Assembly (NCBI RefSeq): GCF_900114605.1
Contig: NZ_FOTP01000002.1
Location: 62,001 to 126,000, forward strand
DNA: 64,000 nt
Source of the DNA: Bradyrhizobium sp. NFR13
GTDB lineage: Bacteria; Pseudomonadota; Alphaproteobacteria; Rhizobiales; Xanthobacteraceae
Direction: 5' to 3'
The notes under the pieces were generated by a model that was not told the DNA's origin, searched no databases, and saw nothing but the letters and a program-made list of their open reading frames with translations. Positions within the stretch are counted from its first letter, which is position 1; each line of letters starts with the position of its first letter. Shown here one piece after another: positions 29,117 through 39,970 of this stretch. Position numbers and translations under genes: made by a program.

Positions 29117-29202
29117 CCGGAGCCGGTGTCCCGGTTCCGGACAAGATCATGCCGGTGCGAAAGCGAAGAACTCTTGTGCGGCCGTCATCCCGGCCGCACT
29201 TT
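29117..29202 (+). promoter_or_regulatory. Two strong hairpins between rpsB and tsf
   Basis: The first hairpin pairs CCGGAGCCGG with CCGGTTCCGG (29117-29140, one G-U pair, TGTC loop). The second pairs GTGCGGCCG with CGGCCGCAC (29176-29199) and is followed by TTT. The second looks like a weak intrinsic terminator or attenuator that could lower tsf expression relative to rpsB, an arrangement known in E. coli between these genes. The remaining bases to 29300 show only the tsf leader. Confidence 0.5.
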
Positions 29203-29300
29203 CCATCTCTACACTTCTCTCGATGATAGTTCCTGCGGCGTAACGCGATTGACCAGCACCGGCTGGCTCGCAGGCGCCCTGACAGGCAAAGGGTTCAACA

Positions 29301-30224
29301 ATGGCAACGATTACTGCAGCGATGGTCAAGGACCTCCGCGAAACCACCGGCGTCGGCATGATGGATTGCAAGAACGCGCTGGCTGCCAATGACGGCGACA
29401 TGCAGGCATCAATCGACTGGCTGCGCGCGAAGGGCCTCTCCAAGGCCGCCAAGAAGGCCGACCGCGTTGCGGCCGAAGGCCTGATCGGCGTTCTCACTGC
29501 CGGCAACAAGGGCGTCGTGGTCGAAGTCAATTCCGAGACCGACTTCGTTGCGCGCAACGATCAGTTCCAGGGCCTGGTCAAGATGATCGCGCAGGTCGCG
29601 CTCAAGGTCGGCTCCGACGTCGAAGCCATCAAGGCTCACAAGATTGGCGAAGCCACCGTCGAGACCGCGATCACCGAAGCTATCGCCACCATCGGCGAGA
29701 ACATGACGCTGCGCCGCGCCGCTACGCTGGAAGTCTCGGCCGGCGTCGTGTCGAGCTACGTGCATAACGCCGTGATCGACGGCCTCGGCAAGATGGGCAT
29801 CATCGTCGCGCTGGAATCGACCGGCAAAGCTGACGAGCTCTCCACCCTCGGCAAGCAGATCGCCATGCATGTCGCTGCCGCCAATCCGCAGGCGCTGGAC
29901 TCCGCCGGTCTCGATCCGGCCGTTGTCGCCCGCGAGAAGGAAGTGATGGCGGACAAGTATCGCCAGCAGGGCAAGCCGGACGCGATGATCGAGAAGATCG
30001 TCGAGAACGGCCTGAAGACCTATTACAAGGAAGTCTGCCTGTTGGATCAGGCCTTCATTCACGACACCGGCAAGTCGGTGGCGCAGGCCGTCAAGGAAGC
30101 CGAAGGCAAGGTTGGCGCGCCGATCAAGCTCGCTGGCTTCGTGCGCTACGCGCTCGGTGAAGGCATCGAGAAGCAGACTTCGGACTTCGCAGCCGAAGTT
30201 GCCGCCGCCAGCGGCCAGAAGTAA
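29301..30224 (+). CDS. tsf: Elongation factor Ts
   Basis: This is the guanine nucleotide exchange factor for EF-Tu. It has 307 residues with the N-terminal UBA-like domain containing [20 protein letters not shown] and the core motif [20 protein letters not shown]. It follows rpsB as in most bacteria. The short GGCAAAGGGTTCAACA sequence before the ATG gives only a moderate ribosome site. Confidence 0.96.
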   Translation: MATITAAMVKDLRETTGVGMMDCKNALAANDGDMQASIDWLRAKGLSKAAKKADRVAAEGLIGVLTAGNKGVVVEVNSETDFVARNDQFQGLVKMIAQVALKVGSDVEAIKAHKIGEATVETAITEAIATIGENMTLRRAATLEVSAGVVSSYVHNAVIDGLGKMGIIVALESTGKADELSTLGKQIAMHVAAANPQALDSAGLDPAVVAREKEVMADKYRQQGKPDAMIEKIVENGLKTYYKEVCLLDQAFIHDTGKSVAQAVKEAEGKVGAPIKLAGFVRYALGEGIEKQTSDFAAEVAAASGQK

Positions 30225-30254
30225 GAACGCAAGTTCTGAGACATACGACTAGAC

Positions 30255-30277
30255 CTCCCGGCGATCTACGCCGGGAG
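30255..30277 (+). other. Hairpin between tsf and pyrH
   Basis: A perfect 9-bp stem CTCCCGGCG/CGCCGGGAG around ATCTA, without a T-run. It is likely an mRNA stabilising or processing structure or a factor-dependent stop, placed about 30 bases before the pyrH start. Confidence 0.45.
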
Positions 30278-30306
30278 CTGCCGCCTCGAAAGGAAGCGAT
30301 CGCATC

Positions 30307-31023
30307 ATGGGTGAGCCGCTCTATCGTCGCGTCGTGATCAAGGTCTCGGGCGAGTCTTTCGCCGGAGGCCAGTCATTCGGTATCGATCAACCGACTATCG
30401 ACCGCATCGCCGTCGATCTCATTGCAGCCCAGAAACTTGGTGTCGAAATTGCTGTCGTTGTCGGCGGTGGCAATATCTTCCGCGGCGTCGAAGTCTCCTC
30501 GCGTGGCGTGTCGCGCCCGACCGGCGACACCATGGGCATGCTCGCCACCGTCATGAACTGCCTGGCACTGGAAGCTGCGATCGAGCGCCACGCCGTGCCG
30601 GCGCGTACGCTGTCGGCGATGGTGATGCCGCAGGTCTGCGAACTCTTCACACGCGCTACCGCACATAAATACCTGTCCGAGGGCCGCATCGTGCTGCTGG
30701 CCGGCGGTACCGGCAATCCGTTCTTCACCACCGACACGACCGCGGTCCTGCGCGCTGCCGAGATCGGCGCATCGGCCGTGCTGAAGGCGACCAATGTGGA
30801 CGGCGTCTACAGTGCCGATCCAAAGAAGGATCCGAACGCAACGCGCTTCGAGCGTCTTAGCCATTCACAGGCGGTGGAGGGTAACTACAAGGTCATGGAT
30901 GCGACGGCTTTCGCGCTTGCTCGCGAGGCGTCGCTGCCTATCATCGTGTTCTCGATCGCCGAGCCGGGTTCGATCGGCGCCATTTTGACGGGTACTGGCC
31001 GCGGCACCATCGTCGCGGGCTAA
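30307..31023 (+). CDS. pyrH: Uridylate kinase
   Basis: PyrH phosphorylates UMP to UDP in pyrimidine nucleotide synthesis and belongs to the amino-acid kinase fold. It has 238 residues. Motifs include [35 protein letters not shown] and [20 protein letters not shown]. The start follows AAAGGAAGCGATCGCATC. It is in the conserved tsf–pyrH–frr order. Confidence 0.96.
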   Translation: MGEPLYRRVVIKVSGESFAGGQSFGIDQPTIDRIAVDLIAAQKLGVEIAVVVGGGNIFRGVEVSSRGVSRPTGDTMGMLATVMNCLALEAAIERHAVPARTLSAMVMPQVCELFTRATAHKYLSEGRIVLLAGGTGNPFFTTDTTAVLRAAEIGASAVLKATNVDGVYSADPKKDPNATRFERLSHSQAVEGNYKVMDATAFALAREASLPIIVFSIAEPGSIGAILTGTGRGTIVAG

Positions 31024-31084
31024 TTTTAGACGGGTTCGGAGCGCCATACCCGCTTCGCACCAGCAGGATACAAGGGAGAGCTGC

Positions 31085-31651
31085 ATGGCCGCCATGGCCC
31101 CATTCGATATCAACGACCTCAAGCGCCGTATGCAGGGCTCGACCCAGTCGCTGAAGCACGAGCTTGGCGGCTTGCGCACCGGACGTGCGGCAGCCTCGAT
31201 GCTGGAGCCGGTCCAAGTGGAAGCCTATGGCAGCCACGTGCCGCTGAACCAGGTTGCGACCGTCAGCGTTCCCGAGCCGCGCCTGCTGTCAGTGCAGGTC
31301 TGGGACAAGTCCATGGTCAAGGCGGTGGAAAAGGCGATCGTCGATTCCAATCTCGGCCTCAGCCCGGCAACCGAAGGCCAGATCCTGCGGCTGCGCATTC
31401 CCGAACTGAACACCGAGCGCCGCAAGGAACTCGTGAAGGTCGCGCATAAATATGCCGAAGCGGCCAAGGTTGCGGTGCGCCACGTCCGCCGCGACGGTCT
31501 CGACATCATCAAGAAGCTCGAGAAGGCCCACGAGATTTCCGAGGACGACCAGAAGCGCCACGATACCGAGGTGCAGAAGGTCACGGACAGCATGATCGCT
31601 GAAATCGATCAGTTGCTGGCGGCTAAGGAAAAGGAAATCATGACGGTTTAA
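31085..31651 (+). CDS. frr: Ribosome recycling factor
   Basis: The protein splits post-termination ribosomes together with EF-G. It has 188 residues from 31085, or 185 from the second ATG at 31094. The hallmark regions are [20 protein letters not shown] and [18 protein letters not shown]. An AGGGAGAGCTGC site precedes the first ATG. Confidence 0.96.
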   Translation: MAAMAPFDINDLKRRMQGSTQSLKHELGGLRTGRAAASMLEPVQVEAYGSHVPLNQVATVSVPEPRLLSVQVWDKSMVKAVEKAIVDSNLGLSPATEGQILRLRIPELNTERRKELVKVAHKYAEAAKVAVRHVRRDGLDIIKKLEKAHEISEDDQKRHDTEVQKVTDSMIAEIDQLLAAKEKEIMTV

Positions 31652-31685
31652 GCGTCAGAAGCCGCTTTTAAGCTGTTGAAAAGCG

Positions 31686-31723
31686 TATGGTCCGCAAATT
31701 GGTCACATATGTGCCGGACCATA
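31686..31723. repeat. Inverted repeat between frr and uppS
   Basis: Nine-base arms TATGGTCCG and CGGACCATA are separated by 20 bases that contain the 10-base palindrome CACATATGTG (31704-31713). It lacks a T-run and lies 20 bases before the uppS ATG. It could be an operator or an mRNA structure. Confidence 0.5.
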
Positions 31724-31741
31724 GGCTGGGGATTTTAATCG

Positions 31742-32497
31742 ATGTCGAATGCCGCCGCGCCCGCAAATGATGGATCAGATCGATCCACGCCTTTGCATGT
31801 CGCGATCATCATGGACGGCAATGGACGCTGGGCTGCAGCGCGGGGGCTTCCGCGCGCCGAGGGCCATCGCCGCGGCGTCGAGGCACTGCGCCGCGTGGTG
31901 CGGGCGTCCAACGAACTCGGCATCCAGTATCTGACGATCTTCTCGTTCAGCTCGGAAAACTGGTCGCGCCCCGCGTCCGAGATCAGTGATCTGTTCGGCC
32001 TGCTGCGTCGCTTCATCCGTAACGACCTTGCCACGCTGCATCGCGATGGCGTGCGCGTCCGCGTGATCGGAGAGCGCCAGGGCCTCGATTCCGACATCGC
32101 GTCATTGCTGAAAGAGGCCGAGGATCTGACGCGGGGCAACACCCAGCTCAATCTCGTGGTCGCCTTCAACTACGGTTCGCGGCACGAGATCGCCACGGCA
32201 GCGCAGCGCCTTGCGCGCGAGGTTGCCGAGGGCAAGCGGACGGCCGAAAGCATCAATGTCGATACGCTCGGCCAGTATCTCGACGCGCCTGATATTCCGG
32301 ACCCGGACCTGATCATCCGCACGTCGGGCGAACAGCGGCTGTCGAACTTCCTGATGTGGCAGGCCGCCTATAGCGAGTTCGTATTCGTGCCGATCCACTG
32401 GCCGGATTTCGACAAGGCTGCGCTGGAAAGCGCCATTGCCGAATATGCCCGCCGCGAGCGGCGCTTCGGCGGTCTCGCCGCGAAAACCGGTTCGTGA
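31742..32497 (+). CDS. uppS: Isoprenyl transferase (undecaprenyl diphosphate synthase)
   Basis: This cis-prenyltransferase makes the C55 lipid carrier for peptidoglycan and polysaccharide synthesis. It has 251 residues. The substrate motif is [20 protein letters not shown], followed by [13 protein letters not shown] and a C-terminal [19 protein letters not shown]. The stop overlaps the GTG start of cdsA. Confidence 0.95.
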   Translation: MSNAAAPANDGSDRSTPLHVAIIMDGNGRWAAARGLPRAEGHRRGVEALRRVVRASNELGIQYLTIFSFSSENWSRPASEISDLFGLLRRFIRNDLATLHRDGVRVRVIGERQGLDSDIASLLKEAEDLTRGNTQLNLVVAFNYGSRHEIATAAQRLAREVAEGKRTAESINVDTLGQYLDAPDIPDPDLIIRTSGEQRLSNFLMWQAAYSEFVFVPIHWPDFDKAALESAIAEYARRERRFGGLAAKTGS

Positions 32498-33213
32498 CCG
32501 GCGTGACCCAGAACGACAGCGCGCCGAAGCAGGCGGATGACCGGGGGCTGCGCAATCTGCTGATGCGCGTCCTGGCCGCGCTGGTGCTGATCCCCGTCGC
32601 GATTTTCGCCGCCTATGCCGGTGGCTGGCTGTGGTTCGGCCTCGTAACACTGGTGTCGGTTGGTCTCTTTCTGGAATGGCGGGCCATCGTCGGCAATCGT
32701 GTCGGCTGGATCGGGCTCGGCTTCGTTTACGCGTTAGCTGCGTTTGCGGCGTCCATTGTCGTGCGCCTCGATCCTGTCTGGGGCTTCCCGGCGCTGATGT
32801 TCGTTCTGTTGGTTGTCTGGATGACCGACATCGGCGGCTATTTCGCCGGGCGCGGCATCGGTGGCCCGAAACTCTGGCCGCGCGTCAGTCCGAAGAAGAC
32901 ATGGGCTGGCGCCATCGGCGGCTTTGTTCTCAGCCTGGCTATGGCTGCCGGTTTTGCCGCGAATGGTCTCGGCAAATTGATGCCACTATTGCTGATTGCT
33001 GCCGTTCTGACGGTGCTGTCGCAACTCGGCGATCTCTTCGAGTCCGCCGTGAAGCGCAAATTCGGCGTCAAGGATTCCGGCCAGATCATTCCTGGTCATG
33101 GCGGTCTGCTGGATCGCCTCGACGGTTATGTATTCGCGGTGGTTGCTGCCGCGGTGATCGGTCTTTCACGCGGCGGCGCAGATGGCGTCGGCCGCGGTCT
33201 TATGGTTTGGTGA
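32494..33213 (+). CDS. cdsA: Phosphatidate cytidylyltransferase
   Basis: CdsA makes CDP-diacylglycerol, the precursor of membrane phospholipids, in the inner membrane. It has 239 residues and about seven hydrophobic segments, somewhat short for the family. The C-terminal signature is visible as [18 protein letters not shown] followed by [11 protein letters not shown]. The GTG start overlaps the uppS stop. Confidence 0.94.
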   Translation: MTGVTQNDSAPKQADDRGLRNLLMRVLAALVLIPVAIFAAYAGGWLWFGLVTLVSVGLFLEWRAIVGNRVGWIGLGFVYALAAFAASIVVRLDPVWGFPALMFVLLVVWMTDIGGYFAGRGIGGPKLWPRVSPKKTWAGAIGGFVLSLAMAAGFAANGLGKLMPLLLIAAVLTVLSQLGDLFESAVKRKFGVKDSGQIIPGHGGLLDRLDGYVFAVVAAAVIGLSRGGADGVGRGLMVW

Positions 33214-33217
33214 TTTG

Positions 33218-34441
33218 ATGAGCGCTGTTCCCCTGCGAAATAACAAGCCCGCCGCGTCCAGTTTGCGCAGCATTACTGTCCTCGGTGCGACCGGTTCGAT
33301 CGGTGACAGCACCATGGATCTGCTGCGAGCGTCGCCCGAGCGGTACCAGGTGGAGGCCCTCACGGCCAACGGGAACGTTGAGGGCGTGGTGAAGCTCGCC
33401 AAGGAATTCAACGCGCGCTTTGTTGCCGTCGCCGATGAATCCAAACTCGGCGAACTCCGCGCGGCACTGGCCGGCACCGGCATCGCGAGCGGGGCGGGGG
33501 ATAGCGCCATCGTCGAGGCTGCGGAGCGTCCGGCCGACTGGCTGATGGCCGCCGTGTCAGGCGCCGCCGGCTTGAAGCCTGCGCTTGCCGCCGTTGACCG
33601 CGGTGCAACCGTCGCGCTGGCCAACAAGGAATGCCTCGTTTGTGCTGGCGATTTCTTCATGGATCGTGCCGCCAAGGCGGGCGCCTGCATCCTGCCGGCC
33701 GACAGCGAGCACAATGCGCTGTTTCAGGCCCTGGCCTCCGGCAGCCGCGAGGAACTGACTCGCGTGATAATCACGGCCTCGGGCGGACCATTCCGCACCT
33801 GGGCTGCCGCCGATATCGAACAGGCGACGCTAACGCAGGCGCTGAAACATCCAAACTGGTCGATGGGGCAGAAAATTACCATCGATTCCGCGTCGATGAT
33901 GAACAAGGGTCTCGAAGTGATCGAGGCGTCCTACCTGTTCGCGCTGGCGCCGGACGAGATCGACGTGCTGGTGCATCCGCAGTCGATCATCCACGGTATG
34001 GTGGAATTCCGGGACTATTCGGTAATGGCGCAGTTGGGTTCGCCCGACATGCGTACGCCGATCGCGCATTGTCTGGGTTGGCCGGACCGCATCTCGGGTC
34101 GAGCCGCGCCGCTCGATCTCGCCAAAATTGGATCGCTGACCTTCGAGGCACCGGATTACGCGCGCTTCCCTGGCCTGAAACTGGCCTATGACGCACTGCG
34201 CACCGGCAGCGGCGCGACCACCGTCTACAACGCGGCCAATGAGATCGCCGTGGCCGCCTTCATCGCCCAGAAGATCCGCTTCGGCGCCATTGCACGGCTA
34301 GTTGAAGCCACCATGAATGAATGGGTGCGGGCAGGGAACTTGGCGCCGTTGTCGTCGGCGGATGACGCCATTGCTGTTGACCATAAAGCGAGAAAAATGG
34401 CCGCCACCCTCTTGCCTCAAATTGCCGCAAAGGCATCCTAG
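33218..34441 (+). CDS. dxr: 1-deoxy-D-xylulose 5-phosphate reductoisomerase
   Basis: This enzyme catalyses the second step of the MEP isoprenoid pathway. It has 407 residues from the ATG at 33218. The NADPH site is [16 protein letters not shown]; the metal and substrate region is [33 protein letters not shown] is also conserved. An in-frame extension to 33182 overlaps cdsA and is unlikely. It starts four bases after cdsA. Confidence 0.96.
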   Translation: MSAVPLRNNKPAASSLRSITVLGATGSIGDSTMDLLRASPERYQVEALTANGNVEGVVKLAKEFNARFVAVADESKLGELRAALAGTGIASGAGDSAIVEAAERPADWLMAAVSGAAGLKPALAAVDRGATVALANKECLVCAGDFFMDRAAKAGACILPADSEHNALFQALASGSREELTRVIITASGGPFRTWAAADIEQATLTQALKHPNWSMGQKITIDSASMMNKGLEVIEASYLFALAPDEIDVLVHPQSIIHGMVEFRDYSVMAQLGSPDMRTPIAHCLGWPDRISGRAAPLDLAKIGSLTFEAPDYARFPGLKLAYDALRTGSGATTVYNAANEIAVAAFIAQKIRFGAIARLVEATMNEWVRAGNLAPLSSADDAIAVDHKARKMAATLLPQIAAKAS

Positions 34442-34484
34442 AGCATTGGGGACGGGGCCTCTGGCCTCGCGTTAGGGGATCGGG

Positions 34485-35636
34485 ATGCTTGAGTTTTTCC
34501 AACATAGTTTCAATACGTTAAGTCACGGCTTTATCGGCTATATCATCCCCTTTCTGTTTGTCCTGACGATCGTGGTGTTCTTCCACGAACTCGGCCACTT
34601 CCTGGTCGCCCGCTGGAACGGCGTTAAGGTCCTGACGTTCTCGCTCGGCTTCGGTCCCGAACTGGCCGGCTTCAACGATCGCCATGGCACGCGCTGGAAG
34701 ATTTCCGCGATCCCGCTCGGCGGCTACGTCAAGTTCTTCGGTGACGAGAGCGAGGCCTCGACCCCCTCGAGTGCCGCGCTGGAGGGCATGACGGCGGACG
34801 AGCGCAAGGGCAGCTTCCACCACAAGCGGGTTGGCCAGCGTGCGGCTATCGTGGCTGCTGGTCCGATCGCCAATTTCATCCTCGCGATCGTCATTTTCAC
34901 CTGTCTGTTCACGTTCTTCGGCAAGCCGAGCACGACCGCCAAGGTTGACAGCATTCAGGCTGGTAGCGCGGCCGAGAAGGCTGGGTTCCAGTCGGGCGAC
35001 ATCATCAAGGCCATCGACGGCAAGGTCATTGGCAGCTTCTCCGACATGCAGCGCATCGTCGGCACCAAGGCCGGCGAGCAGCTGGCCTTCAGTGTCAAGC
35101 GCGGCGACGCCACGGTCGAGCTGAAGGGCACGCCGGAACTTCGCGAAGTCAAAGACAGCTTTGGCAATGTCCACCGACTGGGCGTGCTCGGCATCACGCG
35201 CGCCACGGCGGCCGGTGAGGTCACCACCGAGCGGGTCAATCCGGCGGCCGCTTTCGTGCTGGGCGTCAAGGAAACCTGGTTCGTCGTGGACCGCACCATC
35301 GCCTATATCGGCGGCGTGTTCACTGGACGCGAGGCGGCCGACCAGATCGGTGGCCCGATGCGAATCGCCCAGATCTCCGGGCAGGTGGCGACAATCGGCC
35401 TGACCGCCCTGATTCACCTGGCGGCGGTTCTGTCGATCTCGATCGGCCTTCTCAACCTGTTTCCAGTACCGCTTCTCGATGGCGGTCATCTTTTGTTCTA
35501 TGCCGTCGAGGCCGTTCGCGGGCGTCCGCTGTCGGAGCGCGCGCAGGAGATGGGCTTCCGCATTGGCCTCGGTTTAGTGCTGATGTTGATGGTATTTGCG
35601 ACCTATAACGACATTCTTCACCTGGCTTCGTCATGA
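34485..35636 (+). CDS. rseP: RIP metalloprotease RseP
   Basis: This site-2 type zinc protease of the inner membrane acts on membrane-bound regulators or signal-peptide remnants. It has 383 residues. The zinc motif HELGH sits at residues 34-38 in the first helix, the third ligand lies in NLFPVPLLDGGHLLFY, and one PDZ domain covers about residues 150-220 (GFQSGDIIKAIDGKVIGSFS). A single PDZ domain is usual in alphaproteobacteria. The stop overlaps an ATGA-type ATG at 35633. Confidence 0.95.
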   Translation: MLEFFQHSFNTLSHGFIGYIIPFLFVLTIVVFFHELGHFLVARWNGVKVLTFSLGFGPELAGFNDRHGTRWKISAIPLGGYVKFFGDESEASTPSSAALEGMTADERKGSFHHKRVGQRAAIVAAGPIANFILAIVIFTCLFTFFGKPSTTAKVDSIQAGSAAEKAGFQSGDIIKAIDGKVIGSFSDMQRIVGTKAGEQLAFSVKRGDATVELKGTPELREVKDSFGNVHRLGVLGITRATAAGEVTTERVNPAAAFVLGVKETWFVVDRTIAYIGGVFTGREAADQIGGPMRIAQISGQVATIGLTALIHLAAVLSISIGLLNLFPVPLLDGGHLLFYAVEAVRGRPLSERAQEMGFRIGLGLVLMLMVFATYNDILHLASS

Positions 35637-35708
35637 TCAAGGCTGGGGGTAACGTGGCCGATGGGCAACGTCTTGGAATGAAATTAGAATTGCAGCGCGA
35701 AAGGTCGT

Positions 35709-35736
35709 TTGCCAGTCAGGTAAAATTGGCTACAAG
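35709..35736 (+). promoter_or_regulatory. Possible promoter upstream of bamA
   Basis: TTGCCA at 35709-35714 and TACAAG at 35731-35736 are 16 bases apart, in the 173-base gap between rseP and the signal-peptide start of bamA. The match is moderate and unconfirmed. Confidence 0.3.
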
Positions 35737-35809
35737 CTGGGCAACTAAAGGGATTCTGTCAGACCGTAGGGGTGCGGGCTGGCGATGGAATGATAAGGGC
35801 GCTTTGCGC

Positions 35810-38347
35810 ATGATTTTTGGTTTGCGGGGTTTCCGGGGCGGTCTTCTTGCTGCTTCGATCTTGGTCGCCATGCCGGTCGCCGTTACAGCGACCGCTACGC
35901 TCGTTTCTTCGACTGCCGTGGCTCAGACCGCCGCTTCGATTGTTGTTGAGGGCAATCGCCGCGTGGATGTGGAGACCATCCGCTCCTATTTCCGGCCCGG
36001 CCCGAGCGGTCGGCTGGATCAGGGCACCATTGATGACGGCCTCAAGTCGCTCATCGAGACCGGCCTGTTCCAAGACGTGAAGATCAATCAGGCCGGTGGC
36101 CGTCTGGTCGTCAGCGTCGTCGAAAACCCGGTCATCGGCCGTGTTGCCTTCGAAGGTAACAAGAAGGTCAAGGACGACCAGCTGAACGCCGAAGTGCAGT
36201 CGAAGCCGCGCGGGACGCTGTCGCGCCCGATGGTGCAGGCCGACGCCCAGCGCATTTCCGAAATCTATCGCCGCTCTGGCCGTTACGATGTCAGCGTTGT
36301 TCCGGAATTCATCGAGCAGCCGAACAACCGCGTCGACCTGATCTTCACGATCAACGAAGGCGCGAAGACCGGCGTGAAGTCGATCCAGTTCATCGGCAAC
36401 AACTATTACTCGTCCTACCGCCTCAAGGACGTCATCAAGACCCGTGAATCGAACCTCCTGAGCTTCCTGGCTTCGGGCGACATCTATGATCCGGACCGCA
36501 TCGAAGCCGACCGCGACCTGATCCGTCGCTACTACCTGAAGAACGGCTTCGCTGACGTTCAGGTCGTCGCCGCGCTCACTGAATACGATCCGCAGCAGAA
36601 GGGCTTCCTGGTCACCTTCAAGATCGAAGAAGGCCAGCAGTACCGCGTGTCGTCGGTCGACTTCTCGTCCACCATTCCGCAGTTCGATCCGAACTCGCTG
36701 CGCAGCTTCTCGCGCGTTGGCGTCGGCTCGCTTTACAACGCGGAAGCGCTGGAGAAGTCGGTCGAGGAAATGCAGATCGAAATGTCCCGCCGCGGTTACG
36801 CCTTTGCCGTTGTGCGTCCGCGCGGCGATCGCAACTTCGAATCTCACACCGTCACCATCGGCTTCTCGGTGGAAGAGGGCCCGCGCGTCTACATCGAGCG
36901 CATCAATGTGCGCGGCAACACGCGTACCCGTGACTATGTCATCCGCCGCGAATTCGATCTCGCCGAAGGCGACGCCTATAACCGTGCGCTGGTTGATCGT
37001 GCCGAACGCCGCCTGAAGAACCTCGACTTCTTCAAGAGCGTGAAGGTGACGACCGAGCCCGGTTCATCCAGCGATCGCGTGATCCTGGTGGTCGATCTGG
37101 AAGAAAAATCCACCGGCGACTTCTCGGTCTCGGGCGGTTACTCGACCACCGACGGTGCGCTCGGCGAAGTCAGCGTCTCGGAACGCAACTTCCTCGGTCG
37201 CGGTCTGTTTGCAAAGGCATCGGTCCAGTACGGCCAGTACGCCCGTGGCTACTCGCTGTCCTTCGTCGAGCCCTATCTGCTCGACTACCGCGTCGCCCTC
37301 GGCCTCGATTTCTATCAGCGCGAGCAGCTGTCCAACAGCTACATCTCGTACAACACCAAGACGCTCGGCTTCAGCCCGCGCCTCGGTTTCCAGCTGCGTG
37401 AAGATCTCGCGCTGCAGCTGCGCTACTCGATCTACCAGCAGCAGATCTCGCTGCCGAGCACGCTGAGCAATTGTAACAACCTGACGCCCGGCAGTGGCTT
37501 TAATACCCCAGGATTCATCAATGCGCAGGCGGGTACTCTGACCGCTGTGGATCCGAACAATGCCAACACGTGGGGCTGTTACGCAGATGGCGAGTCGTCG
37601 TTGCCGGTTCGCCGCGAACTGGCCAGCGGCAAGACGCTGACCTCGGCGCTCGGCTACACGCTGAACTACAACACGCTCGACAACAACAAGAACCCGACCG
37701 ATGGTCTGTTCCTGGAGTTCAAGCAGGATTACGCTGGCGTCGGTGGCGACGTGACCTACCTGAAGACCACGATCGATGCGAAGTACTACACCCCGCTGGT
37801 GGCCGACATCGTTGGTTTGCTGCGTGTTCAGGGTGGTATGTTGAACAAGGTCGGCGAAGACATCCGCATGCTGGATCACTTCCAGATGGGTCCGAACCTG
37901 GTCCGTGGTTTCGCGCAGAACGGCATCGGTCCGCGTGACATCAGCTACGTTGCGCTGGGGTCCTACGGTGATGCGCTCGGCGGCACCAAGTATTGGGGCG
38001 CTTCGGCCGAATTGCAGATGCCGTTCTGGTTCCTGCCGAAGGAAGTTGGTATCAAGGGCGCCGTCTATGCCGATGCCGGCGGTCTCTGGGATTATCAGGG
38101 ACCGACCAGCTGGGCTCAGACTGGCGAAGTCAATGCCGCTGGCTGTGTGCCTGCGAGCCGGACTTCGGTCGGTAACTGCGCCGGTATGACCTTTGACGAT
38201 GGCAATGTCGTCCGGTCGTCGGTCGGTGTGGGCCTGATCTGGCAGTCGCCGTTTGGTCCGCTGCGCTTCGATTACGCAGTGCCGATCACCAAGGGTGCCT
38301 ATGATCGCGTGCAGCAGTTCAAGTTCGGCGGCGGAACTTCGTTCTGA
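35810..38347 (+). CDS. bamA: Outer membrane protein assembly factor BamA
   Basis: BamA is the central barrel of the machine that inserts outer-membrane proteins. From the ATG at 35810 it has 845 residues. Residues 1-38 form a signal peptide ending AVA before [15 protein letters not shown]. Five POTRA domains follow to about residue 425, then a C-terminal barrel containing [15 protein letters not shown] (the VRGF motif) and a terminal FKFGGGTSF with the aromatic end required for assembly. The frame stays open to 35633, but those 59 extra residues are charged and would bury the signal peptide, so the later start is preferred. Confidence 0.93.
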   Translation: MIFGLRGFRGGLLAASILVAMPVAVTATATLVSSTAVAQTAASIVVEGNRRVDVETIRSYFRPGPSGRLDQGTIDDGLKSLIETGLFQDVKINQAGGRLVVSVVENPVIGRVAFEGNKKVKDDQLNAEVQSKPRGTLSRPMVQADAQRISEIYRRSGRYDVSVVPEFIEQPNNRVDLIFTINEGAKTGVKSIQFIGNNYYSSYRLKDVIKTRESNLLSFLASGDIYDPDRIEADRDLIRRYYLKNGFADVQVVAALTEYDPQQKGFLVTFKIEEGQQYRVSSVDFSSTIPQFDPNSLRSFSRVGVGSLYNAEALEKSVEEMQIEMSRRGYAFAVVRPRGDRNFESHTVTIGFSVEEGPRVYIERINVRGNTRTRDYVIRREFDLAEGDAYNRALVDRAERRLKNLDFFKSVKVTTEPGSSSDRVILVVDLEEKSTGDFSVSGGYSTTDGALGEVSVSERNFLGRGLFAKASVQYGQYARGYSLSFVEPYLLDYRVALGLDFYQREQLSNSYISYNTKTLGFSPRLGFQLREDLALQLRYSIYQQQISLPSTLSNCNNLTPGSGFNTPGFINAQAGTLTAVDPNNANTWGCYADGESSLPVRRELASGKTLTSALGYTLNYNTLDNNKNPTDGLFLEFKQDYAGVGGDVTYLKTTIDAKYYTPLVADIVGLLRVQGGMLNKVGEDIRMLDHFQMGPNLVRGFAQNGIGPRDISYVALGSYGDALGGTKYWGASAELQMPFWFLPKEVGIKGAVYADAGGLWDYQGPTSWAQTGEVNAAGCVPASRTSVGNCAGMTFDDGNVVRSSVGVGLIWQSPFGPLRFDYAVPITKGAYDRVQQFKFGGGTSF

Positions 38348-38379
38348 GTTTGATCTCCGGCCGGACCGCGACGGGTGGA

Positions 38380-39465
38380 ATGGCTCTGCCGACGTTCTTC
38401 AAGCAATCGCCGTCGTTGACGCTGGCTGAAATAGCCGCGTCGACGAAGGCGCGACTGGTCGATCCGACGCGGGCCGACCAGATCGTGACTGGCGTAGCCT
38501 CGCTCGACGAGGCTGGCCCCCATCACCTGACATTCTTCGAAAATCTCCGCTACATCGACCAGCTGACCCACACCAAGGCCGGTGCTTGCCTGGTGAGCGA
38601 GAGCTTCAAGGGCGATATTCCGGCTCATGTGACGGTGCTGCGGGCCAAACGGCCGTTCGCGGCTTTCGTGGAATTGGCGCGCGAGCTGCAGGCGGATACG
38701 TTGCGTCCGACCTCCGGCTTTGACATTACCGGCATCGCCGCATCCGCCATCATCCATCCCTCGGCTCATCTCGAGGACGATGTTACGGTGGATCCGCTGG
38801 CCGTGATCGGCCCGGATGTCGAGATCGGTTCCGGCACCATCATCGGCTCCGGCGCGGTAATCGCGGCCGGGGTCAAGATTGGCCGCGACTGTAATATCGG
38901 CGCCGGCAGCACGCTGCAGTTCACGCTGATCGGCAACAATGTGCTCGTTCATCCCGGCTGCAAGTTCGGTCAGGACGGCTTTGGCTTCGTGTTCGGCCGG
39001 GACAAGCACATCAAGGTCCCACAGACCGGCCGTGTCCTGATCCAGAACGACGTCGAGATCGGCGCCGGCACCACCATCGACCGCGGCAGCCTGCGCGATA
39101 CCGTGATTGGCGAGGGGACCAAAATCGACAATCAGGTCCAGATCGGCCACAATGTGACAATTGGACGGCACTGTGTGATCGCTGCGAAATGTGGCCTTGC
39201 AGGCAGCCTGACCATCGGCGACAACGTCGCACTGGGTGCCATGGTGGGCCTCAACAATCACATTACGATTGGCGATGGCGCGCAGGTCGCGGCAATGGCC
39301 GGAGTGAAAGACAGCATTCCGCCGCGCGCTCGGTGGGGGGGCATCTTTGCCCGGCCGACCAAGCAATGGTTCCGCGAGATCCTCGCGGTGGAGAAACTCG
39401 CCCGCGAGAGCATGCCGGGAACGGATGCGACGACGCAGGATACGAAAGACGAGGGGCGGGAATGA
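38380..39465 (+). CDS. lpxD: UDP-3-O-acylglucosamine N-acyltransferase
   Basis: LpxD performs the third step of lipid A synthesis, adding the second acyl chain. The start at 38380 ([20 protein letters not shown]) gives 361 residues and matches the usual N-terminus; a TTG ten codons upstream is possible. Left-handed beta-helix hexapeptide repeats are obvious (for example [20 protein letters not shown]), and the catalytic His lies in [17 protein letters not shown]. The stop overlaps fabZ. Confidence 0.95.
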   Translation: MALPTFFKQSPSLTLAEIAASTKARLVDPTRADQIVTGVASLDEAGPHHLTFFENLRYIDQLTHTKAGACLVSESFKGDIPAHVTVLRAKRPFAAFVELARELQADTLRPTSGFDITGIAASAIIHPSAHLEDDVTVDPLAVIGPDVEIGSGTIIGSGAVIAAGVKIGRDCNIGAGSTLQFTLIGNNVLVHPGCKFGQDGFGFVFGRDKHIKVPQTGRVLIQNDVEIGAGTTIDRGSLRDTVIGEGTKIDNQVQIGHNVTIGRHCVIAAKCGLAGSLTIGDNVALGAMVGLNNHITIGDGAQVAAMAGVKDSIPPRARWGGIFARPTKQWFREILAVEKLARESMPGTDATTQDTKDEGRE

Positions 39466-39941
39466 CCCAGGTTACAGTAAGCGGTGTCGAGTCACCGATT
39501 GTCATTGAAGCGGTTGATATCAACACCATCCTCAAGACCCTGCCGCATCGCTACCCATTCCTGCTGATCGATCGTGTCGTGAACATCCGCAAGGATTTCA
39601 GCGGCATTGGCATCAAGAATGTCACCATCAACGAGCCGGCTTTTCTGGGACATTTCCCGGACCGTCCGGTTTATCCTGGCGTGCTGATGATCGAAGGCAT
39701 GGCGCAGACCGCCGGCGTGATCGGCATTGCGTCGGTAGAAGGCACGGAAAAGCCGCGCGCCGTGTATTTCCTCACCATCGACAAATGCAAATTCCGCAAG
39801 CCGGTGATGCCAGGCGATACCATTGAGTATCACCTGCATCTGATCGGCAAGAAGAAAGCCATGTGGTGGTTCCACGGCGACGCCAAGGTGAATGGCGTCA
39901 CTGTTGCCGAGGCCGATGTCGGGGCGATGCTGACGGACTGA
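39462..39941 (+). CDS. fabZ: 3-hydroxyacyl-ACP dehydratase FabZ
   Basis: FabZ is a hot-dog-fold dehydratase of fatty acid elongation that balances flux with lipid A synthesis. It has 159 residues from the ATG overlapping the lpxD stop. Motifs are [13 protein letters not shown] and [18 protein letters not shown], which carry the catalytic His and Glu. Normally lpxA follows directly; here four minus-strand genes lie between. Confidence 0.95.
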   Translation: MTQVTVSGVESPIVIEAVDINTILKTLPHRYPFLLIDRVVNIRKDFSGIGIKNVTINEPAFLGHFPDRPVYPGVLMIEGMAQTAGVIGIASVEGTEKPRAVYFLTIDKCKFRKPVMPGDTIEYHLHLIGKKKAMWWFHGDAKVNGVTVAEADVGAMLTD

Positions 39942-39970
39942 GGCTACACCGCTCGGTCCGCGTCACTCGT

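Noticed and set aside
35633-35809. Longer N-terminus for BamA overlapping rseP
   Set aside because: The added 59 residues are hydrophilic and would bury the evident signal peptide starting at 35810.
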